This document shows positions 45,194 through 54,395 of a stretch of DNA of 64,000 nucleotides, one piece after another; the stretch's first letter is position 1, and each line of letters starts with the position of its first letter. The position numbers were made by a program, and so were the translations under genes. A model generated the notes under the pieces. The model searched no databases. It saw nothing but the letters and a program-made list of their open reading frames with translations, and was not told the origin of the DNA. The DNA comes from Roseivirga sp. E12 (lineage in GTDB: Bacteria; Bacteroidota; Bacteroidia; Cytophagales; Cyclobacteriaceae). The stretch is from assembly GCF_017592825.1 (NCBI RefSeq), contig NZ_JAGFMD010000001.1, forward strand, positions 1,116,001 through 1,180,000, read 5' to 3'.

Positions 45194-46710
45194 GAGCTAA
45201 AGACACTTCATACCTGATTGAAATTGCCAAGCAGGCTCCTACCGAGCTGGCCAAGCAAGAAGTATTGGGTTTTATCAAAACCATACCGACACTTCCTCCA
45301 CCATCCAATAACTGGTTTCAAAATTTCAATTTAAACTCAATTATCATGACAACAACAGCAATTGCATTGGTCACAAGTGCAGTGATCTATTTTTCATCAC
45401 CGTCAGAGGACAAGGTCTTTGAACCTATCGATCCTAGTACAGCAAACCCTCCGTCCCTAGTGCTGGATAGCTTAGAGTCTCCAACACTAATTATGCTCAG
45501 CAATATTCAAACTGATACCGTAAAGGGAGAGATTGTTACCACGGAGGAAACAGCTCAAATTTCGATTATTGAACCTACCGAAGAGGAAGGTAGTCAAGAG
45601 CAAGTGGTTGCGACAATTCAGCAAACAACAAATGTTAATCGCCTTAATGCAACACTTCCTAAAAGACGATTCGACACACCTCAGCCTGAGGCAGCCATGA
45701 ACAAAATCGAACTGACTGGTGCCGAATTAAGAAGTTTGAAGAAGAAAGTCACTAGGTATATGAAAGACGACAAGCTCTACGAATCTGATGCTATGTTCAA
45801 CACCGTAGAATTTAAAGAGAATGCCATTATCATTAATGGTACCACCTTAAGGGGTGAGGTCTACGCCAAGTATGCTCAACTTCTTCAATCTTTTGATATT
45901 GGTCCGGGCCCAGACAGACGGGTTGTTACATCTAACAAGTTCATTCAGGTTGGGGATTTTACTTCCAAAGGGTTTAATGGTAGTGCACTTGGAAGAGACA
46001 TGGAAATCTATTTCCTAGACTCGGGCCAAATATCCATTAATAGTCTCTTCGATAGAAGTGGTGATAAACTAGGAGGCCTCAATGGTCTCATCACCCCTAG
46101 CAAACCAAAAATCGAAGAAATGGATTCTGACATCATTTTAAAAACAGAAGGAAGGTTAAAAGATTCAGAAGTCAACATATCTCAGATAGAGCGTATTTTC
46201 GGAAATGACCGAAAGACTGAAAGAGATAATACTTCTAAGGCGAAAAGCGATCATAGAAAGCTATTTGACTCAGGAAAAGAAGCCGTGTCGATCTATACTA
46301 AAGAAAATGAAGGAAAAGGCATAGATCTAAATGGCAAAGGCATGAGGACTTTGAAAAAGGACCTTTACCGACAACTGACACAGGATAATATTATCAGCTC
46401 TAAGAAAGCGGGTATACGCATGTTTCTTGATCAACCAAGAATTCTTGTTAACGGTAATCCGTTAAGCGAACAGCAGACTTTCAGAATAGAAAGAATTCTG
46501 GATAGATATGACATTAAAACTGGTGTTAACGTGAAGATACTATTCAACCCAGATTTCATAATTGCCGGTGAGTTTATCCAAGATAAATTCTTTGGTAGTG
46601 TTCAAGGAAGTCTTGACTCAAAAAAGCTTAGGGGTAGTGTATTTGAACAAGACTTTGCCAAGTTTCCAATATTTGGCTTTTCTGACGGGATGAGGTTGGG
46701 CAATAATTAG
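45190..46710 (+). CDS. Putative membrane anti-sigma factor with duplicated extracytoplasmic domain
   Basis: 506 residues. The cytoplasmic N-terminus of about 48 residues would bind the sigma factor. One TM follows at about 50-70, then a large periplasmic part. The periplasmic part has two copies of an about 97-residue unit at 173-269 and 377-474. Each contains LxxLKK, an ING or VNG turn, a late phi-phi-xGxF motif (IQVGDF, IAGEF) and FNGS/FFGS. No zinc-finger anti-sigma motif is seen. The role is inferred from topology and 4-nt overlap with the sigma gene. Confidence 0.65.
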   Translation: MRAKDTSYLIEIAKQAPTELAKQEVLGFIKTIPTLPPPSNNWFQNFNLNSIIMTTTAIALVTSAVIYFSSPSEDKVFEPIDPSTANPPSLVLDSLESPTLIMLSNIQTDTVKGEIVTTEETAQISIIEPTEEEGSQEQVVATIQQTTNVNRLNATLPKRRFDTPQPEAAMNKIELTGAELRSLKKKVTRYMKDDKLYESDAMFNTVEFKENAIIINGTTLRGEVYAKYAQLLQSFDIGPGPDRRVVTSNKFIQVGDFTSKGFNGSALGRDMEIYFLDSGQISINSLFDRSGDKLGGLNGLITPSKPKIEEMDSDIILKTEGRLKDSEVNISQIERIFGNDRKTERDNTSKAKSDHRKLFDSGKEAVSIYTKENEGKGIDLNGKGMRTLKKDLYRQLTQDNIISSKKAGIRMFLDQPRILVNGNPLSEQQTFRIERILDRYDIKTGVNVKILFNPDFIIAGEFIQDKFFGSVQGSLDSKKLRGSVFEQDFAKFPIFGFSDGMRLGNN

Positions 46711-46731
46711 AAATAAGTTCACCATTAGAAG

Positions 46732-46755
46732 AGCAGCCCTGTGCTGCTTTTTTTA
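46732..46755 (+). terminator. Terminator after the sigma/anti-sigma pair
   Basis: AGCAGC/GCTGCT stem with loop CCTGT and seven Ts. Confidence 0.8.
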
Positions 46756-46771
46756 TGCTAATTTGCCCGAG

Positions 46772-47788
46772 ATGATAAATACCACTCCTCTCGTATCCAT
46801 CATTATGGCGGCAAAAGACACTGCTATATATTTAGAAGACTGTCTTGACTCCATCATAGCTCAGACCTATCCAAACTGGGAGTTGATTGCTATTAATGAT
46901 CACTCTTCTGACGAGACTCCTGAAATCCTTGAAAGCTACGCCTCTAAGGATGAAAGAATCCGCGTTTTTCATAGCGATAGACCAAAGCTGATTCCTACAC
47001 TCAAATATGGATATCAATTTGCCAAGGGTGATTTGATCAACCGTATGGACTCTGATGACAAAATGCCGATTGACAAACTCGAATGTTTGGTGTCGGCATG
47101 GCAAGCCCATGGCAAAGGGAACATCATTGCTGGAGGTACAAAACACTTTGTTGACGATGGCGAAGTAGGTGGTGGCTTTCTTCGCTATGAAGAATGGCTC
47201 AATGAAGTGGCCAGAAACAGCACCCACTACCAGGAAATCTACCAGGAATGTGTGATACCCTCCCACTGCTGGATTATTCACAAAGATGATTTTGACTTGG
47301 TCGATGGCTTCAACCCTGAAGTATACCCTGAAGACTACGATTTATGCTTCCGATTCTATAAACACAAACTACGAGTCATCGGTATAGATAAAGTCCTTCA
47401 CCATTGGAGAGATCGTTCCAACCGCATTTCCAGGACATGGGATGAATACAAAGACAATCGATACTTCAGTATGAAGTTGAAGTATTTCTATGCGTTAGAC
47501 CGTGATAAATCAAGGCCATTGGTACTTTGGGGAACTGGTAGAAATGGCAAAGACATGGCCAAATTACTTAAGCAGCGAGGTGATACCTTTCATTGGGTCT
47601 CCGACAATGCTAGGAAGGTTGGAATCAATATTTATGATATTCAGACCGAGCATTTTGAGGTTATCCAAAAGCTTGTTAACCCACAGATTATGGTAGTGGT
47701 GGCTTCTCCGGATGGAAAAATAGAAATCAGGAATCAGTTGGATCAATGGAACAAAGAACCGGTAAGAGATTATTGGTTTTTTACATAG
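46772..47788 (+). CDS. GT2 family glycosyltransferase with extra C-terminal domain, copy 2
   Basis: 338 residues from ATG 46772. The GT-A core has PLVSIIMAAKDTAIYLEDCL, INDHSSDETPEIL, metal-binding DSDD in NRMDSDDKMP, and YPEDYDLCFRFY. Residues about 250-338 begin LVLWGTGRNGKDMAKLL and form the same added Rossmann-like unit as in copy 1 at 19720. The two proteins are alike along their whole length, including HHWRDRSNRISR versus LHWREHAKRTSR. Function is presumably surface glycan synthesis. The next gene starts 11 nt downstream. Confidence 0.85.
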   Translation: MINTTPLVSIIMAAKDTAIYLEDCLDSIIAQTYPNWELIAINDHSSDETPEILESYASKDERIRVFHSDRPKLIPTLKYGYQFAKGDLINRMDSDDKMPIDKLECLVSAWQAHGKGNIIAGGTKHFVDDGEVGGGFLRYEEWLNEVARNSTHYQEIYQECVIPSHCWIIHKDDFDLVDGFNPEVYPEDYDLCFRFYKHKLRVIGIDKVLHHWRDRSNRISRTWDEYKDNRYFSMKLKYFYALDRDKSRPLVLWGTGRNGKDMAKLLKQRGDTFHWVSDNARKVGINIYDIQTEHFEVIQKLVNPQIMVVVASPDGKIEIRNQLDQWNKEPVRDYWFFT

Positions 47789-47799
47789 CTTAGAAAGTA

Positions 47800-48429
47800 A
47801 TGAGTAATAAAAGCCGAGATCACAATAAGAAATGGTTAATCAGCCGGCTCAAGACCTCCGGTAGCAAAAGGAAGTATGTAGAGTCAGGTGATTATGCTGA
47901 TACACGGAATTCCAAAAAGCAACATTCCTCAGAAGACCTTCCCAAATATGAGGGCATGGGCAGGCGCAGGCACTTCTTTAATAACAAAGTGAATTACGGG
48001 CTACTGATTCGATTTTTGAGAGGAAGAATTGGTGACGACTGGGATGGGGTTTATGAAGAAATTATGGATAGAATCCCCACGAACCTAGCTGAATATAAAG
48101 ACTGTGTTCAATGGTTCGTTGCCGACCTGGTGGAAGAGGAGGAAGACGGACTTTGGGATAAGAGAGAGCAGAAGTATTTAAAGTTAGATCCCGAGGAAGT
48201 GGCAGATTTTAACTACTATACTTTCAAAGAATTCTATGTTCATCCATCAACAAATAAGCTCTCCAAAATAGCAGATTCACCAGCCTGCAAAAGAATCAAA
48301 GGCATGTCCAAGGATGAATTAAGAACGTTCCGCGAATTACAACAGAAGCAAAGACTGGCAAAACGTCAATCAAAAAAGGCTACCGACATAACTGTCCAAG
48401 GTGCGATGAAACAAAAACGGGAGCCTTAA
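47800..48429 (+). CDS. Hypothetical charged cytoplasmic protein
   Basis: 209 residues without signal peptide or membrane segment. The first about 60 residues and last about 40 are strongly basic (KRKYVESGDY, RRRHFF, KQRLAKRQSKK). The middle contains LLIRFLRGRIGDDWDGVYEE, an acidic VEEEEDG and FKEFYVHPSTNKL. Basic termini would suit nucleic-acid or ribosome binding, but no known fold is evident. The stop overlaps the convergent cyclase stop by 4 nt. Confidence 0.6.
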   Translation: MSNKSRDHNKKWLISRLKTSGSKRKYVESGDYADTRNSKKQHSSEDLPKYEGMGRRRHFFNNKVNYGLLIRFLRGRIGDDWDGVYEEIMDRIPTNLAEYKDCVQWFVADLVEEEEDGLWDKREQKYLKLDPEEVADFNYYTFKEFYVHPSTNKLSKIADSPACKRIKGMSKDELRTFRELQQKQRLAKRQSKKATDITVQGAMKQKREP

Positions 48430-49472
48430 GGTTTTTCTTCTACACTAAAAATGGACACCTCGTTCGCTTTCCCTTTCAGAGGGATATGCCCCATGTGGTT
48501 TGTCTCAAAATCAAAGTCTTCACCCAAGGCATCTTTAAGTTCCTTCGAGATTAACAACTCGCTATTGAAATCATTGCATTTTCCTTGGATTCTTGCGGCT
48601 GTATTGATTGTATCGCCATGATAGGCTATTTCCTTCTTGACCTTTCCTACTTCCGCCACAGTCACTTTTCCAATATTCAGGCCTGCTTTAAAAAAAGGTT
48701 TATGCCCATAAGCTTTCAAATAGTGGTCTTCTCGAGTATTTATTTGGGCCTTAAATCGATAGAAGGCATGAATACAATTTTTGTCTTTCAATCCTGGGCC
48801 CTTGTGCCATGTGAGCACAGCTTCATCACCTACATATTGATAAATCTCTGCCTCTGTTTTGGTCACTACGGCAAGGTCATCAAAGCAATCCTGAATCATT
48901 CGGCTATACTTGAAATGCCCCAATTTTTCAGCCATCTCAGTAGACGATTTAAGGTCCAGAAACATAAAAACCCTCTCCTCTTCCCTTGGCTGATAAAACT
49001 GCCCCAGAAATAATTTTTTCAAGGTCCCTGGTCCAAGCATCAAACTTACTTGTCGCAACAAAGAGATAAGTATGTCTATCAGCAATATATATCCATAAAA
49101 AACAAAAATTGGTGGATTGAAGATAAACTCAGAAAACTTTAAATCTCCCATTTCTAAAAGGAAAATAAAGGTGATAAAAGCCGCTATTGTTGCCAACAAA
49201 AGAACGACTAAGGAAAGGAGCAATCTCAATAAAAATAACTTTGGAAGTGCTGTTCTCTTATCATAGAGTCGTTCAAAAGTCATTTGAGCAAAGCCAAAGA
49301 CAACCCCAAAAAGCATCCCAAAAAAAGGTGATACCAGTAGGCCCTGTTGTGTAGAAAGTTGTATCCCATCTATTTCAATGGTACCTACACTTCTCACTAG
49401 ATTATAGACAATAAGAGCCAAGGTCCAAGCGAACACATAATCCCTGATCAGCAACCACTTATCTTTAGTCAT
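48426..49472 (-). CDS. Membrane-bound class III adenylate/guanylate cyclase
   Basis: 348 residues. Four hydrophobic segments occupy about 10-145 and the cyclase domain about 165-345. Metal-binding Asps are D173 in FLDLKSST and D216 in YVGDEAVLTW. The transition-state Asn and Arg are in GDTINTAARI. The position three before GD, usually the adenine-contacting Lys (KxxGD), is Gln212, so base specificity is unclear. It is the last gene of the RND operon, 4 nt after the K+ channel gene. It would produce cAMP or cGMP in the cytoplasm. Confidence 0.85.
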   Translation of the reverse strand: MTKDKWLLIRDYVFAWTLALIVYNLVRSVGTIEIDGIQLSTQQGLLVSPFFGMLFGVVFGFAQMTFERLYDKRTALPKLFLLRLLLSLVVLLLATIAAFITFIFLLEMGDLKFSEFIFNPPIFVFYGYILLIDILISLLRQVSLMLGPGTLKKLFLGQFYQPREEERVFMFLDLKSSTEMAEKLGHFKYSRMIQDCFDDLAVVTKTEAEIYQYVGDEAVLTWHKGPGLKDKNCIHAFYRFKAQINTREDHYLKAYGHKPFFKAGLNIGKVTVAEVGKVKKEIAYHGDTINTAARIQGKCNDFNSELLISKELKDALGEDFDFETNHMGHIPLKGKANEVSIFSVEEKP

Positions 49473-49476
49473 TGGT

Positions 49477-50169
49477 TTATCTCTTCTTTTGTGAAAATCT
49501 TATGTATTTCTCTACAACCACAGCAGTTATGATCACAAGGTAGAACTGCCCCATAAGCCCCACCAAAATCGCTGCCTTTTGAGCGACAGCCGTCACTGGA
49601 TAAATCTCTCCGTAGCCGATTGTCAACAGGGTTATATAACTGTAATATATCAACGAATCTACTTTAGCACCTGCGTCAGCCGATCCCTCCATCAACAATC
49701 CATTAAAGGCACCAGGGTTCAATATCTCTATGCTCAAAAACAGAAAAAACCCGAGTAGACCTATGGAGATATAGCCACTCATAAGGCCCATAATTACGTT
49801 TTTACTTACTTCTTTGGCTTTCCAAACTTGCTTTATTATTTCAATAGTCACTACTATGTAAAAAAGAAAATAAACAATCAGTCTGATATACTCTACAAAA
49901 CCAAATTGTACTGGTTTATTAAAGAAATTCAGTCCGAAAGAGATCAACGAAATGGTGAATAGAAAGACAAAAAACTTCACCAGCCCTTTTCTATGAGAAA
50001 TCAATAGGGTACTCGTTATCAAATTCAATAAAAAGAGTACAGGGGACAGCACTCTTTCATAAAAGTCGATCGGCACAACTAGAGACCCAAAAAGAATAGT
50101 TATTAAGCTTCCGAAAAATAACTCAAATCTATTTTTGTAAAGTCGCTCATAAGTCCCTGCCTTATTCAT
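49477..50169 (-). CDS. Two-pore-domain-type potassium channel subunit (Ion_trans_2)
   Basis: 230 residues. The pore loop TLLTIGYGEIYPVT (181-194) carries the K+ selectivity filter TIGYGE, flanked by TM helices at about 126-150 and 196-218. Additional hydrophobic segments lie at about 20-110. The channel gene overlaps the RND pump gene by 8 nt and is followed 4 nt later by the cyclase. Co-transcription of a K+ channel with an efflux pump is unusual. There is no RCK or cyclic-nucleotide-binding domain in the protein itself. Confidence 0.85.
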   Translation of the reverse strand: MNKAGTYERLYKNRFELFFGSLITILFGSLVVPIDFYERVLSPVLFLLNLITSTLLISHRKGLVKFFVFLFTISLISFGLNFFNKPVQFGFVEYIRLIVYFLFYIVVTIEIIKQVWKAKEVSKNVIMGLMSGYISIGLLGFFLFLSIEILNPGAFNGLLMEGSADAGAKVDSLIYYSYITLLTIGYGEIYPVTAVAQKAAILVGLMGQFYLVIITAVVVEKYIRFSQKKR

Positions 50170-53100
50170 TTAACATCTCTTTGTTGAATGAATAGCCCTT
50201 ATAATTGACTTTGAACAAGATGCTGTAAAAGGATGGAATAAATACCAAGGTAATGACCGTACCAAACAGGAGCCCTATCATAATGGAAACAGCCATGCCC
50301 TCCCACATTTCTCCTCCACTAAGATATAATGGCAATAATCCGAGTACAGTAGTAAAAGTAGCTAACAAGATGGGTCTAAACCTTTGTAAGCAAGCCACGA
50401 TTACTGCATCTTGAGGGCTTCTGCCAAAGTCATTTTGCTCAATTTCCATCCTGTCTACCAACACGATGGCATTATTGATAATAATACCGGCAAGTGAAAT
50501 CACTCCTAGAAATGGCATAAACCCAAAATTCTCACCAAAAACTAACAGCCCTACAACCACACCGATCAACGCTAGAGGGATGGTACAAATGACCATGACC
50601 ATTTTTCGAAACGAATTAAACTGAATAATGAGAAGGAGCACGATAATAAAACCAGAAAGCGGGAGGTATTTCATCACAGCCCCAAGGTTATCAGCGGTAT
50701 TCTTTGCATCTCCACCAAACGTATAGTCATAGCCTGAAGGCCAGTTTGCTTTTTCTGTGTCCAGCCATGGTGTGACCTCAGCCGTAATGGCTGCGGCATT
50801 GCCTCCTTCTTTCAGTTCGCTAGACACGTTCACCGTGCGATTAATATTAAAGCGTTTGATCTTCGAGTACTGCCACTGTGGCTCAATATTGGCAACTTGA
50901 ATTAAAGGAACACTTCGCCCATTGTTTTGCCCAAACACGTTCATCGTTTCTAGGGATTCTAAGGTTTGCTGCTGACTAGCATCACTACGTAGCATAATGG
51001 GTATCGATTTATCATCTTCGCGATACTCTCCGGTCCTAAAACCATCCAAGACAGTTTGAAGCGAGGTCGCAATGTCCTGACTTGTTATGCCAGCAGACTG
51101 AGCTCTTGACTGATCAATATTGATCACAAACTTCTTGCTCTTGGGCCCCCAATCGTCCTTTACATTCTTGGTTCCTGTTATGGCATTGAGACGCTGCTTA
51201 ACAGATTCAGATATAGTCGCCAGTATGTCTGGATCATCTCCCGACACTTTAATTTCAATGGGTACTCCTCCACCTCCAGCCCCCAAGGGGCCAACTTTGA
51301 TATCAGCATCAGGAAAAGCAAGAAAGCTATGGGCATCCAACCTACTGATCATAGCATTGTTTAACTCAGCGCTCGAAGTATTTACCACAATGTGTGCATA
51401 GCTCGGATTTGCTTCGTCAGGGGAATATCCCATGTCATAGGATTCTGGGCCCTCTCCTATATATGAAGACCAGCTATCTATACCAGCAGTACGTTCATCT
51501 TTCACCAAAAGTGAATCGGTCATGAAACGCTCTATCCCTTCAACTATTTCGGCCGTACGTTCAATACGTGTACCAAGTGGCAGGTTTATATCTATAGTGA
51601 TCATATTTCTATCACTATCAGCAAAGAATACAAAAGGTATTTTTGTGAAGCCAAAAAGCGAAGCAAAGAACAAGAGTATAATGGCCGTCATAACTAAGCC
51701 CTTACGGTTCAATGCGAACATAATCAGCATCTCATAATAGTTCTTAATCCAATTGATGGCCCTGTCTATCAAACTTATTTTCGCCTCCCCCTTCTTTTTG
51801 ACTTTCAAAAAGAGATAACAAAACATAGTAATAACTGTAAGCGCTATCAACCAAGATGAAAGCAAAGCCAAAGTAATGACGACAAAGATGGGGCCGACAA
51901 TATCTCCCATAACAGACTCGGCCAGATAGAAAGACAAGAAAGCCGCAGATGTGGTTAGAGTAGAAATAAGCAGGGGCATAAACAACTCACTACAAGCCTC
52001 AATAGCCGCTTGTTTTGCCTTAGCACCATTTTCCATTTTTACCATAATGGTTTCCGCTACAACAATCGCATTATCGACCATCATACCCAGGGCCATAATA
52101 AGCGCTGCTAGTGTCACTTGGTTAAGTCCGACACCCATCAAACCCATAAGCATCAGTGTCATGATGGTCACGATCGGAATCAAGCTAGCAATAATACTCC
52201 CGGTACGAATGCCCAAAAAGATCAACATTACAGCAAAAACAATACTAATCGACTGTATAAGGTTCACGATGAAATCGCTGATTTTCACATCGATATATGC
52301 ATCCAGAGATGACAAACGCACTAGATCGAGTCCTATTGGTAGTTTGGCTCTCCACTCCTCTAGCACAACATCTACATCTTCTCCTAGCTTAATCACATTG
52401 GCACCATCTTTCAGGTTTATATGAAGGGAAAGGGCACTTTTCCCATTTACTCTGATTAATTGGTTTGACGGATCAATATATCCTTTAGAAACTTTGGCAA
52501 TATCCTCCAGATACACCATCTGACTACCATCTCCAACAGAAATAAGGGTCTTTCTTAGGTCGTCAATTGAGTTGAAATTTCCAGTAGGCTCTAATATAAT
52601 ACGTTCCTCACCCAGGTTAATTTGCCCTCCTGAACTGAGTATATTCACAGAACCTATAATGCCCTTGAGTCTGTCAGAAGTAAGGCCATATTCCAGAAGA
52701 ACTGCGTTATCAAATTCCACAAAAACACGCTCTTCTTGCTCCCCGCCCATTGCCACCTTTGCTGCATCGGGTAACTTAATTAGATCATCCTTAAGATCAT
52801 CGCCATATTCCTTCATTTCAGCATAAGAGAAACCATCGCTTACCAATCCGACTGCGATGCCATATACGTCTCCTATACCATCATCATTCAGGTTTGGATC
52901 AACACCTTGTGGCAGACCTTGAACGCCATTGAGTTTTCTTCTAAGTCGATCCCATACTGCCTGTAAGTCTTCGAGACCAACTTCATCTTTCAGTGTAACC
53001 GAAACAACTGAAAGCCCCGTTCTAGATGTACTGTTAATTTCTTTGAGCTCTGGTAGTTCTTGAGCAATCTTCTCAATCTTATCAGTCACCAGTTGCTCGA

Positions 53101-53275
53101 CTCGCTCAGGACTCGCTCCGGGAAATTGAGAGACAATTGTCGCAACTCTTATAATATAAGGAGGCATGCTATCTCTGGGTAGTGAGCTATACAAGGTCAA
53201 TCCCATAATGATAATCGTACCTAGGACCATCCAGGTAATCCTGTTTTTTTCTATCGCAAATTGAGTAAGATTCAT
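50162..53275 (-). CDS. RND family efflux pump, inner-membrane permease (AcrB/HAE-1-like)
   Basis: 1037 residues, the normal RND length. N-terminal TM1 (ITWMVLGTIIIMGLTL) leads to a large periplasmic loop with QFPGASPERVEQLVTDKIE. The TM2-TM6 bundle has the proton-relay VDNAIVVAE in TM4. A second porter loop and ILLATFTTVLGLLPLYLSGG in the C-terminal bundle complete it. It exports drugs, lipids or metabolites by proton-motive force. The adaptor gene is 25 nt upstream, and the TolC fusion precedes that. Confidence 0.95.
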   Translation of the reverse strand: MNLTQFAIEKNRITWMVLGTIIIMGLTLYSSLPRDSMPPYIIRVATIVSQFPGASPERVEQLVTDKIEKIAQELPELKEINSTSRTGLSVVSVTLKDEVGLEDLQAVWDRLRRKLNGVQGLPQGVDPNLNDDGIGDVYGIAVGLVSDGFSYAEMKEYGDDLKDDLIKLPDAAKVAMGGEQEERVFVEFDNAVLLEYGLTSDRLKGIIGSVNILSSGGQINLGEERIILEPTGNFNSIDDLRKTLISVGDGSQMVYLEDIAKVSKGYIDPSNQLIRVNGKSALSLHINLKDGANVIKLGEDVDVVLEEWRAKLPIGLDLVRLSSLDAYIDVKISDFIVNLIQSISIVFAVMLIFLGIRTGSIIASLIPIVTIMTLMLMGLMGVGLNQVTLAALIMALGMMVDNAIVVAETIMVKMENGAKAKQAAIEACSELFMPLLISTLTTSAAFLSFYLAESVMGDIVGPIFVVITLALLSSWLIALTVITMFCYLFLKVKKKGEAKISLIDRAINWIKNYYEMLIMFALNRKGLVMTAIILLFFASLFGFTKIPFVFFADSDRNMITIDINLPLGTRIERTAEIVEGIERFMTDSLLVKDERTAGIDSWSSYIGEGPESYDMGYSPDEANPSYAHIVVNTSSAELNNAMISRLDAHSFLAFPDADIKVGPLGAGGGGVPIEIKVSGDDPDILATISESVKQRLNAITGTKNVKDDWGPKSKKFVINIDQSRAQSAGITSQDIATSLQTVLDGFRTGEYREDDKSIPIMLRSDASQQQTLESLETMNVFGQNNGRSVPLIQVANIEPQWQYSKIKRFNINRTVNVSSELKEGGNAAAITAEVTPWLDTEKANWPSGYDYTFGGDAKNTADNLGAVMKYLPLSGFIIVLLLIIQFNSFRKMVMVICTIPLALIGVVVGLLVFGENFGFMPFLGVISLAGIIINNAIVLVDRMEIEQNDFGRSPQDAVIVACLQRFRPILLATFTTVLGLLPLYLSGGEMWEGMAVSIMIGLLFGTVITLVFIPSFYSILFKVNYKGYSFNKEMLNE

Positions 53276-53300
53276 CTTCTAAATTTTTATCTAACAGGAA

Positions 53301-54389
53301 TTACTTTTGTAGGCTCACTCGTTGACCATCGAGCAGAGTCTGGAGTCCAGCCGTGGCTATCTTATCCCCGACAGAGAGGCCACTAATTACTTCAAAGCCT
53401 TTTGAAGAGAACTCGCCTAATGTTATGTGCTGTTTCTTTATTGTACCTACATTCTTACCCTGTTCATTCACTAGAAAGACAAAGCGCCCTTTACTATCTT
53501 CTCCTACAGATTTAGCTGGGATAATTAGTACATCGGGATCACCATTACCAAAACCAAAGGTCACATTGGCGGCCATACCCGCTCTGATTTCCTCAGTTGG
53601 TGCTAGCAGGGCCACCTTGACAGGATAAGTCGCGGTATTTCTATCAACGGCAGGGGATATTTCTGTTACCTGTCCTTCAAAAACTTGCCCATTTAAGGCA
53701 GAAAAAGAAACCCTCACATTGCTACATTCTCTGACACTGTTAATCACGCTTTCGGGTATTCCCAATCTAATGGTCATCTCGCCACCTGCATTGAGTACTG
53801 CCACCACTTGGCCTGATGAAACATTCTCGTCAATCTCAGATGAAACACTTGCAATTATGCCATTTTCCGGAGCATATATAAAACCATAGTTGATCTGTTC
53901 TTTCTGGATTTCCACACTTCTCTGAGAAGACTCAAAGCTACTCTGCGCATTCTGATATGAGTTTTTAGCATTTTCAAAATCACTCAGAGAGGCACTGCCC
54001 TTCTCATATAGAGATCTAATCCTATCATAATTCAGTTTGGCCGTTTTCATTTGTGACTCTGAACTACTCAGTGACGATAGAGATTGCTCATAACTTAGCC
54101 TTGCCTGTACATTATCTAGTCTGGCAAGCAATTGTCCTTTCTGCACACGTTGACCCAAATTCATATCGAATTGAGTAATAATTCCATTATTTCGAAAACT
54201 CAGGTTAACCACCTTTTCCGTTTCTGCCGTTCCGCTAAAGGATCGTTCAACAGATTTCCCTTGGAGACCAGCCTCCTGATAAACTACTGGTCGCAGTACT
54301 TCTACATTTTTTTCTTCTTCCGTTCCGCATGATGAATACAAGAGTGTTAAAAGGAAAAATAGGGCGGTTGATTTTACAATATTTTGCAT
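53301..54389 (-). CDS. RND periplasmic adaptor (membrane fusion protein), lipoprotein
   Basis: 362 residues. The lipobox LYSSC at about 17-21 predicts a lipid anchor. The lipoyl-like barrel halves are FRNNGIITQFDMNLGQRVQK and YAPENGIIASVSSEIDENVS. Between them is a coiled-coil hairpin (about 90-165, Ser/Glu/Lys-rich). Beta-barrel and membrane-proximal domains follow. It links the inner-membrane pump to the outer-membrane channel. The gene lies 6 nt after the TolC-fusion gene and 25 nt before the pump gene. Confidence 0.95.
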   Translation of the reverse strand: MQNIVKSTALFFLLTLLYSSCGTEEEKNVEVLRPVVYQEAGLQGKSVERSFSGTAETEKVVNLSFRNNGIITQFDMNLGQRVQKGQLLARLDNVQARLSYEQSLSSLSSSESQMKTAKLNYDRIRSLYEKGSASLSDFENAKNSYQNAQSSFESSQRSVEIQKEQINYGFIYAPENGIIASVSSEIDENVSSGQVVAVLNAGGEMTIRLGIPESVINSVRECSNVRVSFSALNGQVFEGQVTEISPAVDRNTATYPVKVALLAPTEEIRAGMAANVTFGFGNGDPDVLIIPAKSVGEDSKGRFVFLVNEQGKNVGTIKKQHITLGEFSSKGFEVISGLSVGDKIATAGLQTLLDGQRVSLQK

Positions 54390-54395
54390 AATGAA

